Shown one piece after another: positions 1 to 9,241 of a stretch of DNA of 64,000 bases. This stretch comes from Candidatus Thiodiazotropha sp. 'RUGA' (GTDB lineage Bacteria; Pseudomonadota; Gammaproteobacteria; Chromatiales; Chromatiaceae), in the NCBI GenBank assembly GCA_016842065.1, contig JAEPDS010000006.1:62001-126000 (forward strand). The letters are read 5' to 3'. How positions within the stretch are numbered: position 1 is the stretch's first letter; the number at the start of each line of letters is the position of its first letter. The notes under the pieces are model-generated. The model had not been told where the DNA came from and searched no databases. It worked only from the letters and a program-made list of their open reading frames with translations. The position numbers and the translations under genes are program-made.

Positions 1-1469
1 TAGCTGAGGTTGTCAGACAGCTGCACTTCGGCGATGGTCGCCTCGATCATCACCTGTTTGGGCGCCACATCGAGCCGGGTGATGGTTGCTTTGATCTTCT
101 GGTAATCCTTGGGGCTGGCCATAACCAGAATCGCATTGTTGTCAGGATCGGCGATGATGGTCGCCGTCGATGCCGCACCACCACCGGGTTTTGTGCCTTC
201 GGATTGAGCCGCCGCTGGGTCATCAGCAGCCAGTGTCGGCTGATCCTTGGTCAAGGCGGCTTCCCGATCCGCATTGCTGTTTTTCAGATCGATACCGGTG
301 GTTGTCGGGGAACGTACGTTGGAACGCAGCAACGGATCGCTGTTGCTGAGCGGACCGGCCGACTCTGTAGCCGCCACTTCATTGCCGAATATGCTCTGCA
401 GAATTGAGGCGATATTTTCCGCTTTACCGTTTTTCAGGTGGTGGACATAGAGCCTGCGGTCAGGCGACTTGTCACTGCCCTGATCGAATTGAGCGATCAG
501 TCGGCGGGCTTCATCGATATATCTGGGTTGCTGACTGATCACCATCACCGCACCCAGCCTTTCCACCGGGATCAACTTGATCATATTGCCCAAGGGTGAG
601 GCATCGCCATCCCCGAGAATATGTTTCAACTCATCGGTCAGGGTTTTTGCATCGGTGAATTTCAGGGGAATCAGGCCAAAGGACATCCCGCTCAGCCAAT
701 CCACATCGAACATCTTGATGGTTTGCAGCAGATTGTTGATCTTCTGATAGGATCCACTGAGGATCATCAGATTTCTGCCTGGGTCGATACGGATCTGTTC
801 AGTTTTGGTGGTGAAGGATTCGAGTATCTTTTTCATCTCAACGGCAGAGATGTATTTCAGGGGAACGATCTGTACCCCCTGGCCGGCGCGCATTTTTGCC
901 TGCCCCTGGCCTACCGAGGGTTTCAGTGACATGCCTTTCAGATCCGCCGCAGGAAGAATCTTGTAGAGTGCCCCGTTACGCACCATCACCGCACCATTCA
1001 TCTGCAGGATGTTCTCAAGAATCGGCAAGACGGACTCTGTACTGACCGGATAGGTGGTGTGGATGGTAACTTTTCCCTGAACCTTATCGTCGATCAGATA
1101 GTTTTCCCGCAGAATCTCTTCGAAGATCACCTTTACCACTTCCCGCAGATCAACCGCCTCGAAGTTCAGGGTAATCTCCCCTTTCGCCGGTTGACTTTGT
1201 GATCTTGCCTGAGCCTTACGGTTGATGAATTCACCGCTGCCCTCCCGGACAAAAAACTCCGGTTCACGTTTCACCTCCTGTGAAAGCACCAGTTCATTCT
1301 GATCGCCCGCGCTCGAGGCAGGCAGCTCGGGACGCTGCTGATTGAAGTAGCTCACCCCATTGCCTTCGGCAGACTCATCCACCGTGGGCTGCTGGGCGCA
1401 GGAAGCCAGTAGCATTGTCATGACTGCTGACAGCAAAACTACCGAAAAACTGTAAAATCTTTTACCCAT
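1..1469 (-). CDS. gspD: type II secretion secretin GspD, N-terminal part (cut by window edge)
   Basis: Outer-membrane secretin of the type II secretion system, the channel through which folded periplasmic proteins leave the cell. The reading frame is open from an ATG at 1469 to the left edge, so only the N-terminal ~489 residues are present. It starts with a signal peptide and a lipobox (LLASC near residue 25), suggesting a lipoprotein secretin. An N0 domain follows (ITLNFEAVDLREVVKVIFEE, about 110-180), then N1/N2-type repeats (IVPLKYISAVEMKKILESF; LIPLKFTDAKTLTDELKHIL; VHHLKNGKAENIASILQSIF), a Gly/Ala/Ser-rich linker, and the start of N3 (IIADPDNNAILVMASPKDYQ). The C-terminal secretin barrel lies outside. 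The family call rests on repeat order and these motifs. The neighbour to the right is divergent and encodes a plausible secreted substrate. Confidence 0.93.
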   Translation of the reverse strand, partial: MGKRFYSFSVVLLSAVMTMLLASCAQQPTVDESAEGNGVSYFNQQRPELPASSAGDQNELVLSQEVKREPEFFVREGSGEFINRKAQARSQSQPAKGEITLNFEAVDLREVVKVIFEEILRENYLIDDKVQGKVTIHTTYPVSTESVLPILENILQMNGAVMVRNGALYKILPAADLKGMSLKPSVGQGQAKMRAGQGVQIVPLKYISAVEMKKILESFTTKTEQIRIDPGRNLMILSGSYQKINNLLQTIKMFDVDWLSGMSFGLIPLKFTDAKTLTDELKHILGDGDASPLGNMIKLIPVERLGAVMVISQQPRYIDEARRLIAQFDQGSDKSPDRRLYVHHLKNGKAENIASILQSIFGNEVAATESAGPLSNSDPLLRSNVRSPTTTGIDLKNSNADREAALTKDQPTLAADDPAAAQSEGTKPGGGAASTATIIADPDNNAILVMASPKDYQKIKATITRLDVAPKQVMIEATIAEVQLSDNLS

Positions 1470-1954
1470 TGGCTTTCCTGTGATCAATTCCTATACAACT
1501 CGCAACTGCTCAGAAAATCAGAGTCCTGACGGCCATTCAATCTAATGAACAGCAGCAGGATCCACTCAATCCATTGCCTCCGATCTGATCAGAAATCTCC
1601 TATCTCTATCTCAGCAGAAATCAGAGAATAGTATGATTGATGGGAGGGTGTATTTGCATATGGGGTAACTCCTTACCTTTGATGCATAAATACCCTACCA
1701 CGACAGCTACAGTCCAGTGCAATCACTGATATACTTAATTATCAATAATAACAATTAGTTATTAATTCACACTGATCACTTAGGAAGCCCGTTCACTGCA
1801 CCCAAGGTAGTAATAGACCTCATCCACTGGTAGTAGTAGTCAGCATATCGCCAGATATGTACAGAGAATATAGTTAATTCACTGTCAGAGTGAACCTTAT
1901 ATAACAGGTATCTGCGCATTCGAGGAATTAATCGTCTTTTGTGGCGAATCAGGC
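1470..1954. promoter_or_regulatory. divergent intergenic region gspD / subtilase
   Basis: There is no gene in these 485 bases, which separate two divergent genes and must hold both promoters. The middle (about 1640-1760) is AT-rich. A nested dyad is visible at 1650-1693: outer arms GTATTTGCAT (1650-1659) and ATGCATAAATAC (1682-1693), which pair with a two-base bulge, and inner arms GGTAA (1664-1668) and TTACC (1673-1677). It could be an operator or a chance structure. I could not assign a convincing -35/-10 pair. Confidence 0.35.
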
Positions 1955-4849
1955 ATGCTTATCCGATTTATAACCGCTGTTGTTCTGGCGGCCATCATCT
2001 TTTACCAACCGATGCTCTTTGCGGCGGCGGCACTGACTGCCGATGCGGAAAGACTGGTTGCGGACGCCTCGGAGCACGATCGGGTACCGGTGATCGTTCG
2101 GTTTGAAAAACAGTACAACATCAGCGAGTTGAAGGAACAGCATCTGAAATCCGAGCAATATCGGAGCCGCAAAGAGAGCCAGACACTGAAGCGCAAGCAG
2201 TTTCGTCAAAGTGTCTTCAGTGGACTCCAGCAACAGACTCGTGATGCCTCAGCCAGGCTGGCGGCACTGCTGAGAAAGCATGGGGTGAAAAGCAAACTGA
2301 AGTCGCTTTGGACGATCAACGGTATTGCGCTTGATGTGCCGACTGAGATGATCGATGAGATCGCAGCGCTTCCCGGAGTCGAGCGGGTCACCGCCGACAT
2401 GCGCCTGACCATGAATACCCCGGAAGTGGAGGATTTCGACAGCGAACCCCAGTGGAATATCGAGAAGCTGAATGCCGCAAGACTCTGGGAACGGGAGATT
2501 CAGGGCGAAGGAGTTGTTGTCGGGATCATGGATTCCGGCGTCGATGTGAATCACCCGGACCTGGCTGACCGCTGGCGTGGTGGTGACAACAGCTGGTTCG
2601 ATCCCTACGGCGATCAGGAGCTGCCCATCGACCTGGTCGGGCATGGCACTCAGGCACTCGGTTTGATCCTCGCGGGTGATGAGAGCGGCTATCAGGTTGG
2701 TATGGCCCCCGAAGCGAAATGGATTGCGGCACGCATCTTCGATAACGCCAACCAGACCACGCTCAGCGCGATCCATCTGGCATTTCAGTGGCTGCTCGAT
2801 CCCGATGGGGATCCACTCACAGACGACGCCCCGCACCTGGTCAACAACTCCTGGGGATTCGCCAACACCATCAACCAGTGTTATCAGGAGTTTGATGAGG
2901 ATATTCGCCTGTTACGGGAAGCGGGTATCGGCGTGGTTTTTTCGGCGGGTAACTACGGCCCGTTTGCGGAGACCAGTATCAGTCCGGCGAATAACGCAGG
3001 ATCATTATCGGTCGGCGCAATCGATATACTGGATGAGATCGAGTTTCAAAGCAGTCGTGGTCCGAATGCCTGTGATGGCGGAATCTACCCGAAACTGGTA
3101 GCCCCGGGCTCACAGGTCTATACCACCGACAGACTTCCGGTTGCCTATAACGTGGTTTCCGGCACCTCATTTGCCGCACCGCATATTACCGGTGCCCTGG
3201 CACTGCTTAAAAGCGCCTTTCCCGATACACCAATCTCCCAGATCGAGACGGCCCTTTATGATAGTGCAGTCGACCTGGGCGAGGCCGGTGCCGATGATCA
3301 ATACGGCTATGGCCTGGCCGATGTGGCTGCGGCCTATGATCTGCTTTTGAGCAATTCAGGGTCCAGTGATCAAAGTCTGCTGATCTTCAATGAAAGCCAA
3401 TACTCGATCGATGAAAACACCAATCGTCTGATTGTCACTGTCAGACGGGTAGGCAGCAGTGAAGGTGAAGTCTCCGTTGAATATACCACCAGTGATGACG
3501 ATGCCGAGGCTGGTGCCGATTATGTCAGCCAGAGCGGTCGGTTGACCTTTGCGGATGGGGAGACACTGCGCAGCATTGAAATACCGATCATCAATGACCG
3601 GGAAGATGAAGAGAATGAAGCGTTCCAGATATTTCTGAGTGACGTCAGAGGCGATGCCGCCCTGGGTCAGCAAAGTGAAGTTGAAGTGGTCATTCTGGAT
3701 GATGACGGTGCCGGGACCATTGCATTCAACTCACTCTCGGTCGCGGTTAACGAGTCCCGAGGTGAGGCCCTGGTCAGCCTGGTTCGCACAGGTGGCACGG
3801 CTGGGACCATTGAGGTCAGCTACCGGACAGTTGCTGATACGGCACTGGCAGAGGTCGATTTCATTGAAACCGAGTCAATGGTTCGATTTCTACCGGGAGA
3901 GACCGAGAAACAGATTTCAATCGAGTTGGTGGACGATGACCTGTTCGAAGAGAGCGAAAGATTCCAGCTGATGATCACGGATCTGGATGGTGATGCGGAA
4001 ATTGGCGCTCCGGCATCCACCACCATCTCAATCCTGAACGATGACCCGGATACCAATTTCGCCACCATCTCACTGGAATCGGTCAGCTACGAAATCCGAG
4101 AGAACGCCAGCCAGCTGAGAGTCTCTGTATTGCGTGAGGGGAATCTGGATATCAAGGCGACCGTGGAATACAACACACTGAACGGCTCAGCTGTCGAAGG
4201 TGAAGACTACCAAGCGGCCAGCGGCACATTGACCTTTGCAGAAGGGGTGAGTCATCGCTCTGTTACGATCAATATCATCAACGACACACTCTATGAGCAG
4301 GAGAGCAGTTTCACTCTGATACTCTCCAATGCCGGTGGAGGCGCGGTGATTGCAGATCCGAGTACGGCGATAATCCGCATCATCGATGATGATGCCCTGC
4401 CATTTGTCTCTATCCAGTCCCCTACCCCAACCTCGACCTTTGGTTCATCCAGTAGCTCTCAACTGGGTCAGCAGGAACAATTCGACAGCCGGAGCAAGCG
4501 GAACTCTGAGAGTGGAGACTCATCCGGTATCCAGGTATTCGAAATCAATCTGCGAAAGTACGGACGTCAGAGAGCTGAGGAGAGGACGGCAAATCTGAAT
4601 GACGAGTCCGCACAACTGAAGTCGGCAGACGAATCATCCTGTGGTGCTGAGGAGCAAGCCAATTGCGGGTCGGATAGTGAGGCCGGCGAGCAGACGCAAG
4701 AGCCGGTGATCAGCCTACCGGAAAGCACAACCGAAGAAGCCCCCCAATCCGATTCCGGCAGTGAAACAGAAACGGATTCACAAACAGGGCACTCTGCCAG
4801 CCCAACGACGGAAACAGAAGCGGCCCCTGTGATTGAGGACCAGTCCTGA
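1955..4849 (+). CDS. secreted subtilisin-family (S8) serine protease with three Calx-beta repeats
   Basis: 964 residues. A signal peptide (residues 1-25) precedes a propeptide-like segment (VPVIVRFEKQYN) and a subtilase domain at about 170-455. The catalytic triad is visible: Asp193 in GIMDSGVDVNHPDL, His230 in VGHGTQ, and Ser405 in SGTSFAAPH; the oxyanion Asn lies in VNNSWGF. Three Calx-beta modules follow, starting near 475, 586 and 701, each with the usual 'ADGE...I.I.NDxxxExxE.F' pattern rich in acidic Ca2+ ligands. The last ~150 residues are Ser/Glu/Gln-rich, low-complexity and acidic. There is no membrane anchor or sorting tail, so it is probably released from or loosely attached to the cell. 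A type II secretion gene is divergent next door, which fits export by that route but does not prove it. The substrate is unknown. Confidence 0.92.
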   Translation: MLIRFITAVVLAAIIFYQPMLFAAAALTADAERLVADASEHDRVPVIVRFEKQYNISELKEQHLKSEQYRSRKESQTLKRKQFRQSVFSGLQQQTRDASARLAALLRKHGVKSKLKSLWTINGIALDVPTEMIDEIAALPGVERVTADMRLTMNTPEVEDFDSEPQWNIEKLNAARLWEREIQGEGVVVGIMDSGVDVNHPDLADRWRGGDNSWFDPYGDQELPIDLVGHGTQALGLILAGDESGYQVGMAPEAKWIAARIFDNANQTTLSAIHLAFQWLLDPDGDPLTDDAPHLVNNSWGFANTINQCYQEFDEDIRLLREAGIGVVFSAGNYGPFAETSISPANNAGSLSVGAIDILDEIEFQSSRGPNACDGGIYPKLVAPGSQVYTTDRLPVAYNVVSGTSFAAPHITGALALLKSAFPDTPISQIETALYDSAVDLGEAGADDQYGYGLADVAAAYDLLLSNSGSSDQSLLIFNESQYSIDENTNRLIVTVRRVGSSEGEVSVEYTTSDDDAEAGADYVSQSGRLTFADGETLRSIEIPIINDREDEENEAFQIFLSDVRGDAALGQQSEVEVVILDDDGAGTIAFNSLSVAVNESRGEALVSLVRTGGTAGTIEVSYRTVADTALAEVDFIETESMVRFLPGETEKQISIELVDDDLFEESERFQLMITDLDGDAEIGAPASTTISILNDDPDTNFATISLESVSYEIRENASQLRVSVLREGNLDIKATVEYNTLNGSAVEGEDYQAASGTLTFAEGVSHRSVTINIINDTLYEQESSFTLILSNAGGGAVIADPSTAIIRIIDDDALPFVSIQSPTPTSTFGSSSSSQLGQQEQFDSRSKRNSESGDSSGIQVFEINLRKYGRQRAEERTANLNDESAQLKSADESSCGAEEQANCGSDSEAGEQTQEPVISLPESTTEEAPQSDSGSETETDSQTGHSASPTTETEAAPVIEDQS

Positions 4850-4942
4850 AGGTTTCGCAAACCATTCACTATAACTCCCCTACTCTGATCCTGAGTGATC
4901 GCCACAAAATCTGACCGTTTCAATCGCTGGCTGTCGCAAAAC

Positions 4943-5665
4943 TCAACTCTGTAGACTGTGCGTTAGTGGTCCTCTTGTCTTTTGCAACAATCCCCAGGCA
5001 TGTAGCAGATTCATTGAGATCAATAGAGGAACCAACATACCTGGTGCAAGGATCATCGGATATTCGAAGATAAAGACAAACCCAGGTTCACTCATCCAGT
5101 AGCCCATGATCAGAAAGGTTGGGAAAAATATCAATGAAAAACCGATCAGATTCCATACCATCAACAAAGACGTTTTTATTTCCCGTTTCAACATCAACAG
5201 ACCAATGACCAGGGCAGATAATCCAAAAAGAAAATCGGGAATTCCGATCCAGAAGACATAACCAGAAGAGATATCCCCATTAAGTCCTTTGACTATGCCA
5301 CCGATTGCACCGAGACGCAGTGCCTGGAACAGTACAAACCATTGGGCCGGTGTATGCATGGCGATCTTCAACAAGCCTGAACGCAGATCGGCAGATAGAA
5401 CAAAGGCAGTCACCCATATCATGACAGGCACAAAAGCCTGCCATAGCAGTGGCACACGAGACATCAGGGCGACATGCTGGTTATCGAGAGCCAATAAAGC
5501 AATCGACACACTCCAGACGACAAATGCAACTAACAGTAGGAAAATTTTTCGTTGCTCAGCTGTATCGATAAGCTGATTCTTCGAAGCATACCTGAGCAAC
5601 AGAAAACAGAAAAAGAAAACAACGACAAGATAAATGGGTACTATCGAAAGAGTCATATCGATCAC
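4943..5665 (-). CDS. polytopic membrane protein of unknown function
   Basis: 240 residues with about seven hydrophobic helices, starting at residues 5-25 (IVPIYLVVVFFFCFLLL) and continuing at regular intervals to the C terminus. Loops are short and there are no obvious catalytic motifs. I do not recognise the family. Its start lies 24 bases downstream of the stop of a TetR-type regulator on the same strand, so the two are probably co-transcribed and the regulator may control this protein. Convergent with the subtilase gene (93-base gap). Transport, signalling or lipid-related roles are all possible; none can be chosen from sequence. Confidence 0.75.
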   Translation of the reverse strand: MIDMTLSIVPIYLVVVFFFCFLLLRYASKNQLIDTAEQRKIFLLLVAFVVWSVSIALLALDNQHVALMSRVPLLWQAFVPVMIWVTAFVLSADLRSGLLKIAMHTPAQWFVLFQALRLGAIGGIVKGLNGDISSGYVFWIGIPDFLFGLSALVIGLLMLKREIKTSLLMVWNLIGFSLIFFPTFLIMGYWMSEPGFVFIFEYPMILAPGMLVPLLISMNLLHAWGLLQKTRGPLTHSLQS

Positions 5666-5689
5666 CTTGACTGTTTAATCTGTGCATCA

Positions 5690-6277
5690 TTACGTAAGTG
5701 GAAGGAGCGTTAATGCTGTCTCCATCTGTAATTTCAGCTCTCTTTTCTTGTGACCGCTGGATGACAGCATCAGTAGCGTTCTGAACTCATTGACCAAAAA
5801 CCTGGCAAGGATTTCTGTATCAACCTGTGGGTCGATCTGCTTAAGCTCAACAGCCCGATCCAGACAAGCCTTCATCACCTCAGTCGTCTGCTCAAAAAAT
5901 GTCTTTACCATCCGGCTGAACTCATCATCCCGTAGACCCAGTTCCATGCCGGTATTGGCCATCAAACAACCATACTGAAAATCCTTTTTGGTTAGCTTTG
6001 CTGGCAGAGACGAAAAGAAAGCAACAATCTCAGGCAATGCGGCCTGCTGCTGTCTCAAGGGCTTCTGGATATCCTTTTTCCTATCCTCGGCATACTGCTT
6101 CAAGACAGCTTTAAACAACGCTCGCTTTGAGCCGAAGGTCGCATAGATTCCATATTTGGCCACACCTGAACGCTTGATCAGCTCGTCGACGGAGCTATCG
6201 CAATAGCCTTTCTCCCAAAACAGCAGAACGGCTGTTTGCAGCAATTCACTTTCACTGAACTCTTTATGTCTGGGCAC
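5690..6277 (-). CDS. TetR/AcrR-family transcriptional regulator
   Basis: 195 residues. The N-terminal ~60 residues are a TetR helix-turn-helix: 'LLQTAVLLFWEKGYCDSSVDELIKRSGVAKYGIYATFGSKRALFKAVL', with the characteristic YxxFxSKxxL segment. The C-terminal part is an all-helical ligand-binding/dimerisation domain without recognisable ligand residues. It probably represses its own operon, which includes the membrane protein 24 bases downstream. A dyad repeat just upstream of the start (6293-6323) is a good operator candidate. The inducer is unknown. Confidence 0.92.
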   Translation of the reverse strand: MPRHKEFSESELLQTAVLLFWEKGYCDSSVDELIKRSGVAKYGIYATFGSKRALFKAVLKQYAEDRKKDIQKPLRQQQAALPEIVAFFSSLPAKLTKKDFQYGCLMANTGMELGLRDDEFSRMVKTFFEQTTEVMKACLDRAVELKQIDPQVDTEILARFLVNEFRTLLMLSSSGHKKRELKLQMETALTLLPLT

Positions 6278-6292
6278 TATTTCATACTACTT

Positions 6293-6323
6293 AGTCTGAT
6301 ATTATTCCAGACTAGTCAGTCTG
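6293..6323. promoter_or_regulatory. candidate TetR operator (overlapping dyads)
   Basis: CAGACTAGTCAGTCTG (6308-6323) has 6-base inverted arms CAGACT/AGTCTG around a 4-base spacer. A further AGTCTG at 6293-6298 pairs with the CAGACT at 6308, giving three alternating half-sites within 31 bases. They lie 16-46 bases upstream of the TetR gene start, where autorepressor sites usually sit. The half-site pattern is seen in the sequence; binding is inferred. Confidence 0.6.
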
Positions 6324-6436
6324 TTTTAGTTTGTCAAGCTATGTAGTCGTTTCGAAATAGGAAGATAGTTGGCGTCAATTCCAGCTGTAATGAGTATTCG
6401 CTGATTGCGTCTATTATCGATGGCCTGGCCTGTCGG

Positions 6437-7177
6437 TCACAGAGTTTCAGATTTACTGAACTGTCCCTTGTGAAGAAAATGTATGGTTTGATCTGCTACT
6501 TCATTGTTGTAACGCATCATCGAATGTCCGGATGGTACAAGCGTGAAATCCTGCATCTTATCCAGTTTGGTGGATTCCACAGAAACCAACCCATCATCGA
6601 GACCTGGAATCAGCTTATCGTTATCTGATGAGCTTACCCCGGCAATAACGCCAACCGGATAGTCTGGCTCCGGTAGTGTGTTTGGAAAACTCTCTTTGGT
6701 GGTTCCCAGTGATAGAGCTGCCGGACCGGCAAGATGGCCCCACCATTTACCGTTTGCATAATCAGCAACTTCGGATCCCCGGTTGGGTGTGCCGATCAAG
6801 ACCACTCTACCCAGGTTCTCGGGTCTGTTTTCCATCAGATAGGCGCGTATCAGTAAGCCACCCAGTGAGTGACCGACAAAATGCACCCGGTTGTTGATCG
6901 ATCGGCAGCAGTCGTTAATCTGTTGACTGATCTCCTGGATTATCTGCTGAGATGTTCGATTGAGAGAGGCATAGCCAATGGTCTCTACGTGGAAGTCTGC
7001 CTCTTCAAGTCGCTGTTTCAATCGCCACATCGCCATATTGCTGCGGGCCAGACCATGCAACAGGACCACGACTTCCTTTTCACCAGGCTCACTGGATTCA
7101 GCCGGATTCTCCCAGATCGGCACCAACAAAACGATCAGCAGTGAAGCCAATGTAACGAGGAGTATTTTCTGTTTCAT
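6437..7177 (-). CDS. exported alpha/beta-hydrolase, lipase-like
   Basis: 246 residues. It starts with a signal peptide or anchor (MKQKILLVTLASLLIVLLVP), then the lipase oxyanion HG motif (VVLLHGLARSNMAMW) and the nucleophile elbow GHSLGG (VHFVGHSLGGLLIRAYL). An Asp in 'GLDDGLVSVEST' and a His in 'VPSGHSMMRYN' complete a plausible Ser-Asp-His triad. The general fold is that of small triacylglycerol lipases/esterases; the substrate cannot be told. It begins 23 bases after the AraC-type gene on the same strand, forming an SDR-AraC-lipase operon. Confidence 0.85.
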   Translation of the reverse strand: MKQKILLVTLASLLIVLLVPIWENPAESSEPGEKEVVVLLHGLARSNMAMWRLKQRLEEADFHVETIGYASLNRTSQQIIQEISQQINDCCRSINNRVHFVGHSLGGLLIRAYLMENRPENLGRVVLIGTPNRGSEVADYANGKWWGHLAGPAALSLGTTKESFPNTLPEPDYPVGVIAGVSSSDNDKLIPGLDDGLVSVESTKLDKMQDFTLVPSGHSMMRYNNEVADQTIHFLHKGQFSKSETL

Positions 7178-7200
7178 TTTTCTATCTGTGTTTGAGATGT

Positions 7201-8196
7201 TTACTGAAAACGCTCTCTGAACAGCCCTGGGCTGACACCCTTCCAGCTGCTGTAGGCCCGAATGAAGGAGTTGGTTTCCTGAAATCCCAGCATGAATGAG
7301 ATTTCGCCTAGTGAGAGATGAGATTTCTTCAGATAGTGATCGGCCAGTTCGGATCGTACACTTTGCAGTACCGATTGATAGGTCTCCGCTTCATCCGTAA
7401 GCTTTCTCTGCAAGGTTCTTTTACTCATGGCAAGCCGTTGAGCGACAGACTCGATCGAACTGTCACCACTGGGAAGCGCTTCAAGGAGAACCGATCTCAC
7501 CCGCTCTGTAAAACTGGCCGAAGCATCCAGGTCTTTCAATCGTTGATTCAGCTTTCCTTCGAAAAATGACCAGATCGCAGCATTCGAGGTCAGAAACGGC
7601 ATCGCGGCATCTTTTGCGCTGAAACTGATTGCGACCTCTTTGGCCGGTTTCAATCGACAACCGAAATAGTCCTCATAGGGCTGAAGTTTTTCCGGCAGTA
7701 TGGGAAGCTGGACAGCCAATGGTCTGATCTCGGTACGGGTGGCAATTCGCGCCAGTTGGGTAAAAAACACCAGTTCGGTAATGCCCAATGAACTGGGCAT
7801 ATTCTCTTCATATCCGTAGCAATCAATCGACAAGCGGGTCTGCCTGGGTAAGATACTGACCGTCAGGACCATTGGACCGATCAACGGCTTGTAATCTTTC
7901 AACCGCTTCAGGGCCGTATTCAGGTCCGGACTGCAGATGGAGGCAAAGATCGCCGGATCAAAGGACTCGACGCTCAAATGCTTGGCAAGCAGCAGTGCGA
8001 CGTTCTGTTCACCGACGATCACTTCAAGACTGCGCCAGAACTGATAGTACTGGGCTGGCGTCAGGCTCGCATCTTCCCGGATGAACAGATCCGCAGGCAG
8101 ATTGGCATGTTTCAGCACCGCTGACATATCAACCTGCATATCCTTGAACAGGATCGCCCAACTCGGGGAGACGACGAAATTACTGGCGCGCTTCAT
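7201..8196 (-). CDS. AraC-family transcriptional regulator
   Basis: 331 residues. The N-terminal ~210 residues resemble the 'arabinose-binding-like' domain found in OruR/ArgR-type AraC regulators (…MSAVLKHANLPADLFIREDASLTPAQYYQFWRSLE…). The C-terminal ~90 residues are a double HTH: 'SIESVAQRLAMSKRTLQRKLTDE' and 'LSLGEISFMLGFQETNSFIRAYSSWKGVSPGLFRE'. The ATG overlaps the TGA of the upstream SDR gene (ATGA), implying translational coupling. It likely controls the dehydrogenase/lipase operon in response to a small molecule, perhaps a lipid-derived one given its neighbours (inference). Confidence 0.92.
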   Translation of the reverse strand: MKRASNFVVSPSWAILFKDMQVDMSAVLKHANLPADLFIREDASLTPAQYYQFWRSLEVIVGEQNVALLLAKHLSVESFDPAIFASICSPDLNTALKRLKDYKPLIGPMVLTVSILPRQTRLSIDCYGYEENMPSSLGITELVFFTQLARIATRTEIRPLAVQLPILPEKLQPYEDYFGCRLKPAKEVAISFSAKDAAMPFLTSNAAIWSFFEGKLNQRLKDLDASASFTERVRSVLLEALPSGDSSIESVAQRLAMSKRTLQRKLTDEAETYQSVLQSVRSELADHYLKKSHLSLGEISFMLGFQETNSFIRAYSSWKGVSPGLFRERFQ

Positions 8197-9005
8197 GACG
8201 TGATTTTTGCCTCAACAGGTTTTACTTTCTTCTCCATTACCTGACGGGATAGTTTCAATACCAGCTTTCTCGGTAGTAGAGGAACAATCCAGTTCAGCAT
8301 CAGATCCAACCCCTTCTCATTGATCGCAACAAGTTGGCCGCTCTGCATGGCCCGATAGCCATATTCTGCCACTGATTCCGCCGTCTTGGCATTTTTCCAG
8401 ACATCGAGCCCTTGCAGGTTTCCGGCTTTGACGAATCCCGTATCCACCGCACCGGGACACAAAGCGGTTGCGGTCACATGGTATTCAGCCACCTCCTCTG
8501 CGATGGCCTGGGTGAACGAAGTCACATAAGCCTTGCTGGCATAGTAGACCGCCTGTAAAGGCCCAGGCATAAAGGATGCTGTGGACGAGACATTCAATAT
8601 GCGTCCACTCTGGCGCGCCACCATTCCCTGCAGGTAGAGATGGGTCAGCTTGGTCAAACTGACCATATTTACCTGCATCATCTGCTGCTCCGCCACCAGT
8701 TCCCGTTCATGGAACAGGCCATGGCCGCCAAAACCAGCATTGTTGATCAGAGTATCTATGACAATGCCTAGCGCTTCGGTGCGACTGAAAATTTCATTCG
8801 CGGCATCAGGATCGGAAAGATCAGCAACGATGACCGTGACCTTGACACCCTGTTGCGACTCCAGTTCAGCCTGCAATGTTTCAAGTTTGTTACGTGATCT
8901 GGCCACCAACACCAGATCACCGCCTTTGCCTGCATGTATCCTTGCCAGAGCTTCGCCGATGCCGCTGGATGCCCCTGTAATCAACGCTGTATTCGCTTGT
9001 GCCAT
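8193..9005 (-). CDS. short-chain dehydrogenase/reductase (SDR)
   Basis: 270 residues from the ATG at 9005, chosen because GGAG precedes it and because the Rossmann fold begins at once (TALITGASSGIGEALA). The frame stays open 20 codons further upstream but that extension has no SDR homology. Features: TGxxxGIG cofactor motif, NNAGFGG, catalytic Ser in 'VSSTASFMPG', and YxxxK in 'YYASKAYV'. The C-terminal 'WIVPLLPRKLVLKLSRQVM' is hydrophobic/basic, as in DltE/YqjQ-like SDRs. It uses NAD(P)H; the substrate is unknown. First gene of the SDR-AraC-lipase operon, divergent from fbaB. Confidence 0.9.
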   Translation of the reverse strand: MAQANTALITGASSGIGEALARIHAGKGGDLVLVARSRNKLETLQAELESQQGVKVTVIVADLSDPDAANEIFSRTEALGIVIDTLINNAGFGGHGLFHERELVAEQQMMQVNMVSLTKLTHLYLQGMVARQSGRILNVSSTASFMPGPLQAVYYASKAYVTSFTQAIAEEVAEYHVTATALCPGAVDTGFVKAGNLQGLDVWKNAKTAESVAEYGYRAMQSGQLVAINEKGLDLMLNWIVPLLPRKLVLKLSRQVMEKKVKPVEAKITS

Positions 9006-9241
9006 GGACTGTCTCCTCTGTTGTTCGCTTCGATGTAGATAGTCTAAATATTCAGAAGACGACACAAACTGGCAGAAGATGACAGAAAACTATCAATTCA
9101 TGCCAACCGATCAGACAATCTCTGGATCGGTTATTTCCCGACGAATTCAAAAAAACAGATGAAAAACGCCCTGTTCGAGCACTTACATAACGCCTAAGAC
9201 TATCTATACTCATGGTGCGGATTAACCATCTGGAACAAGCC

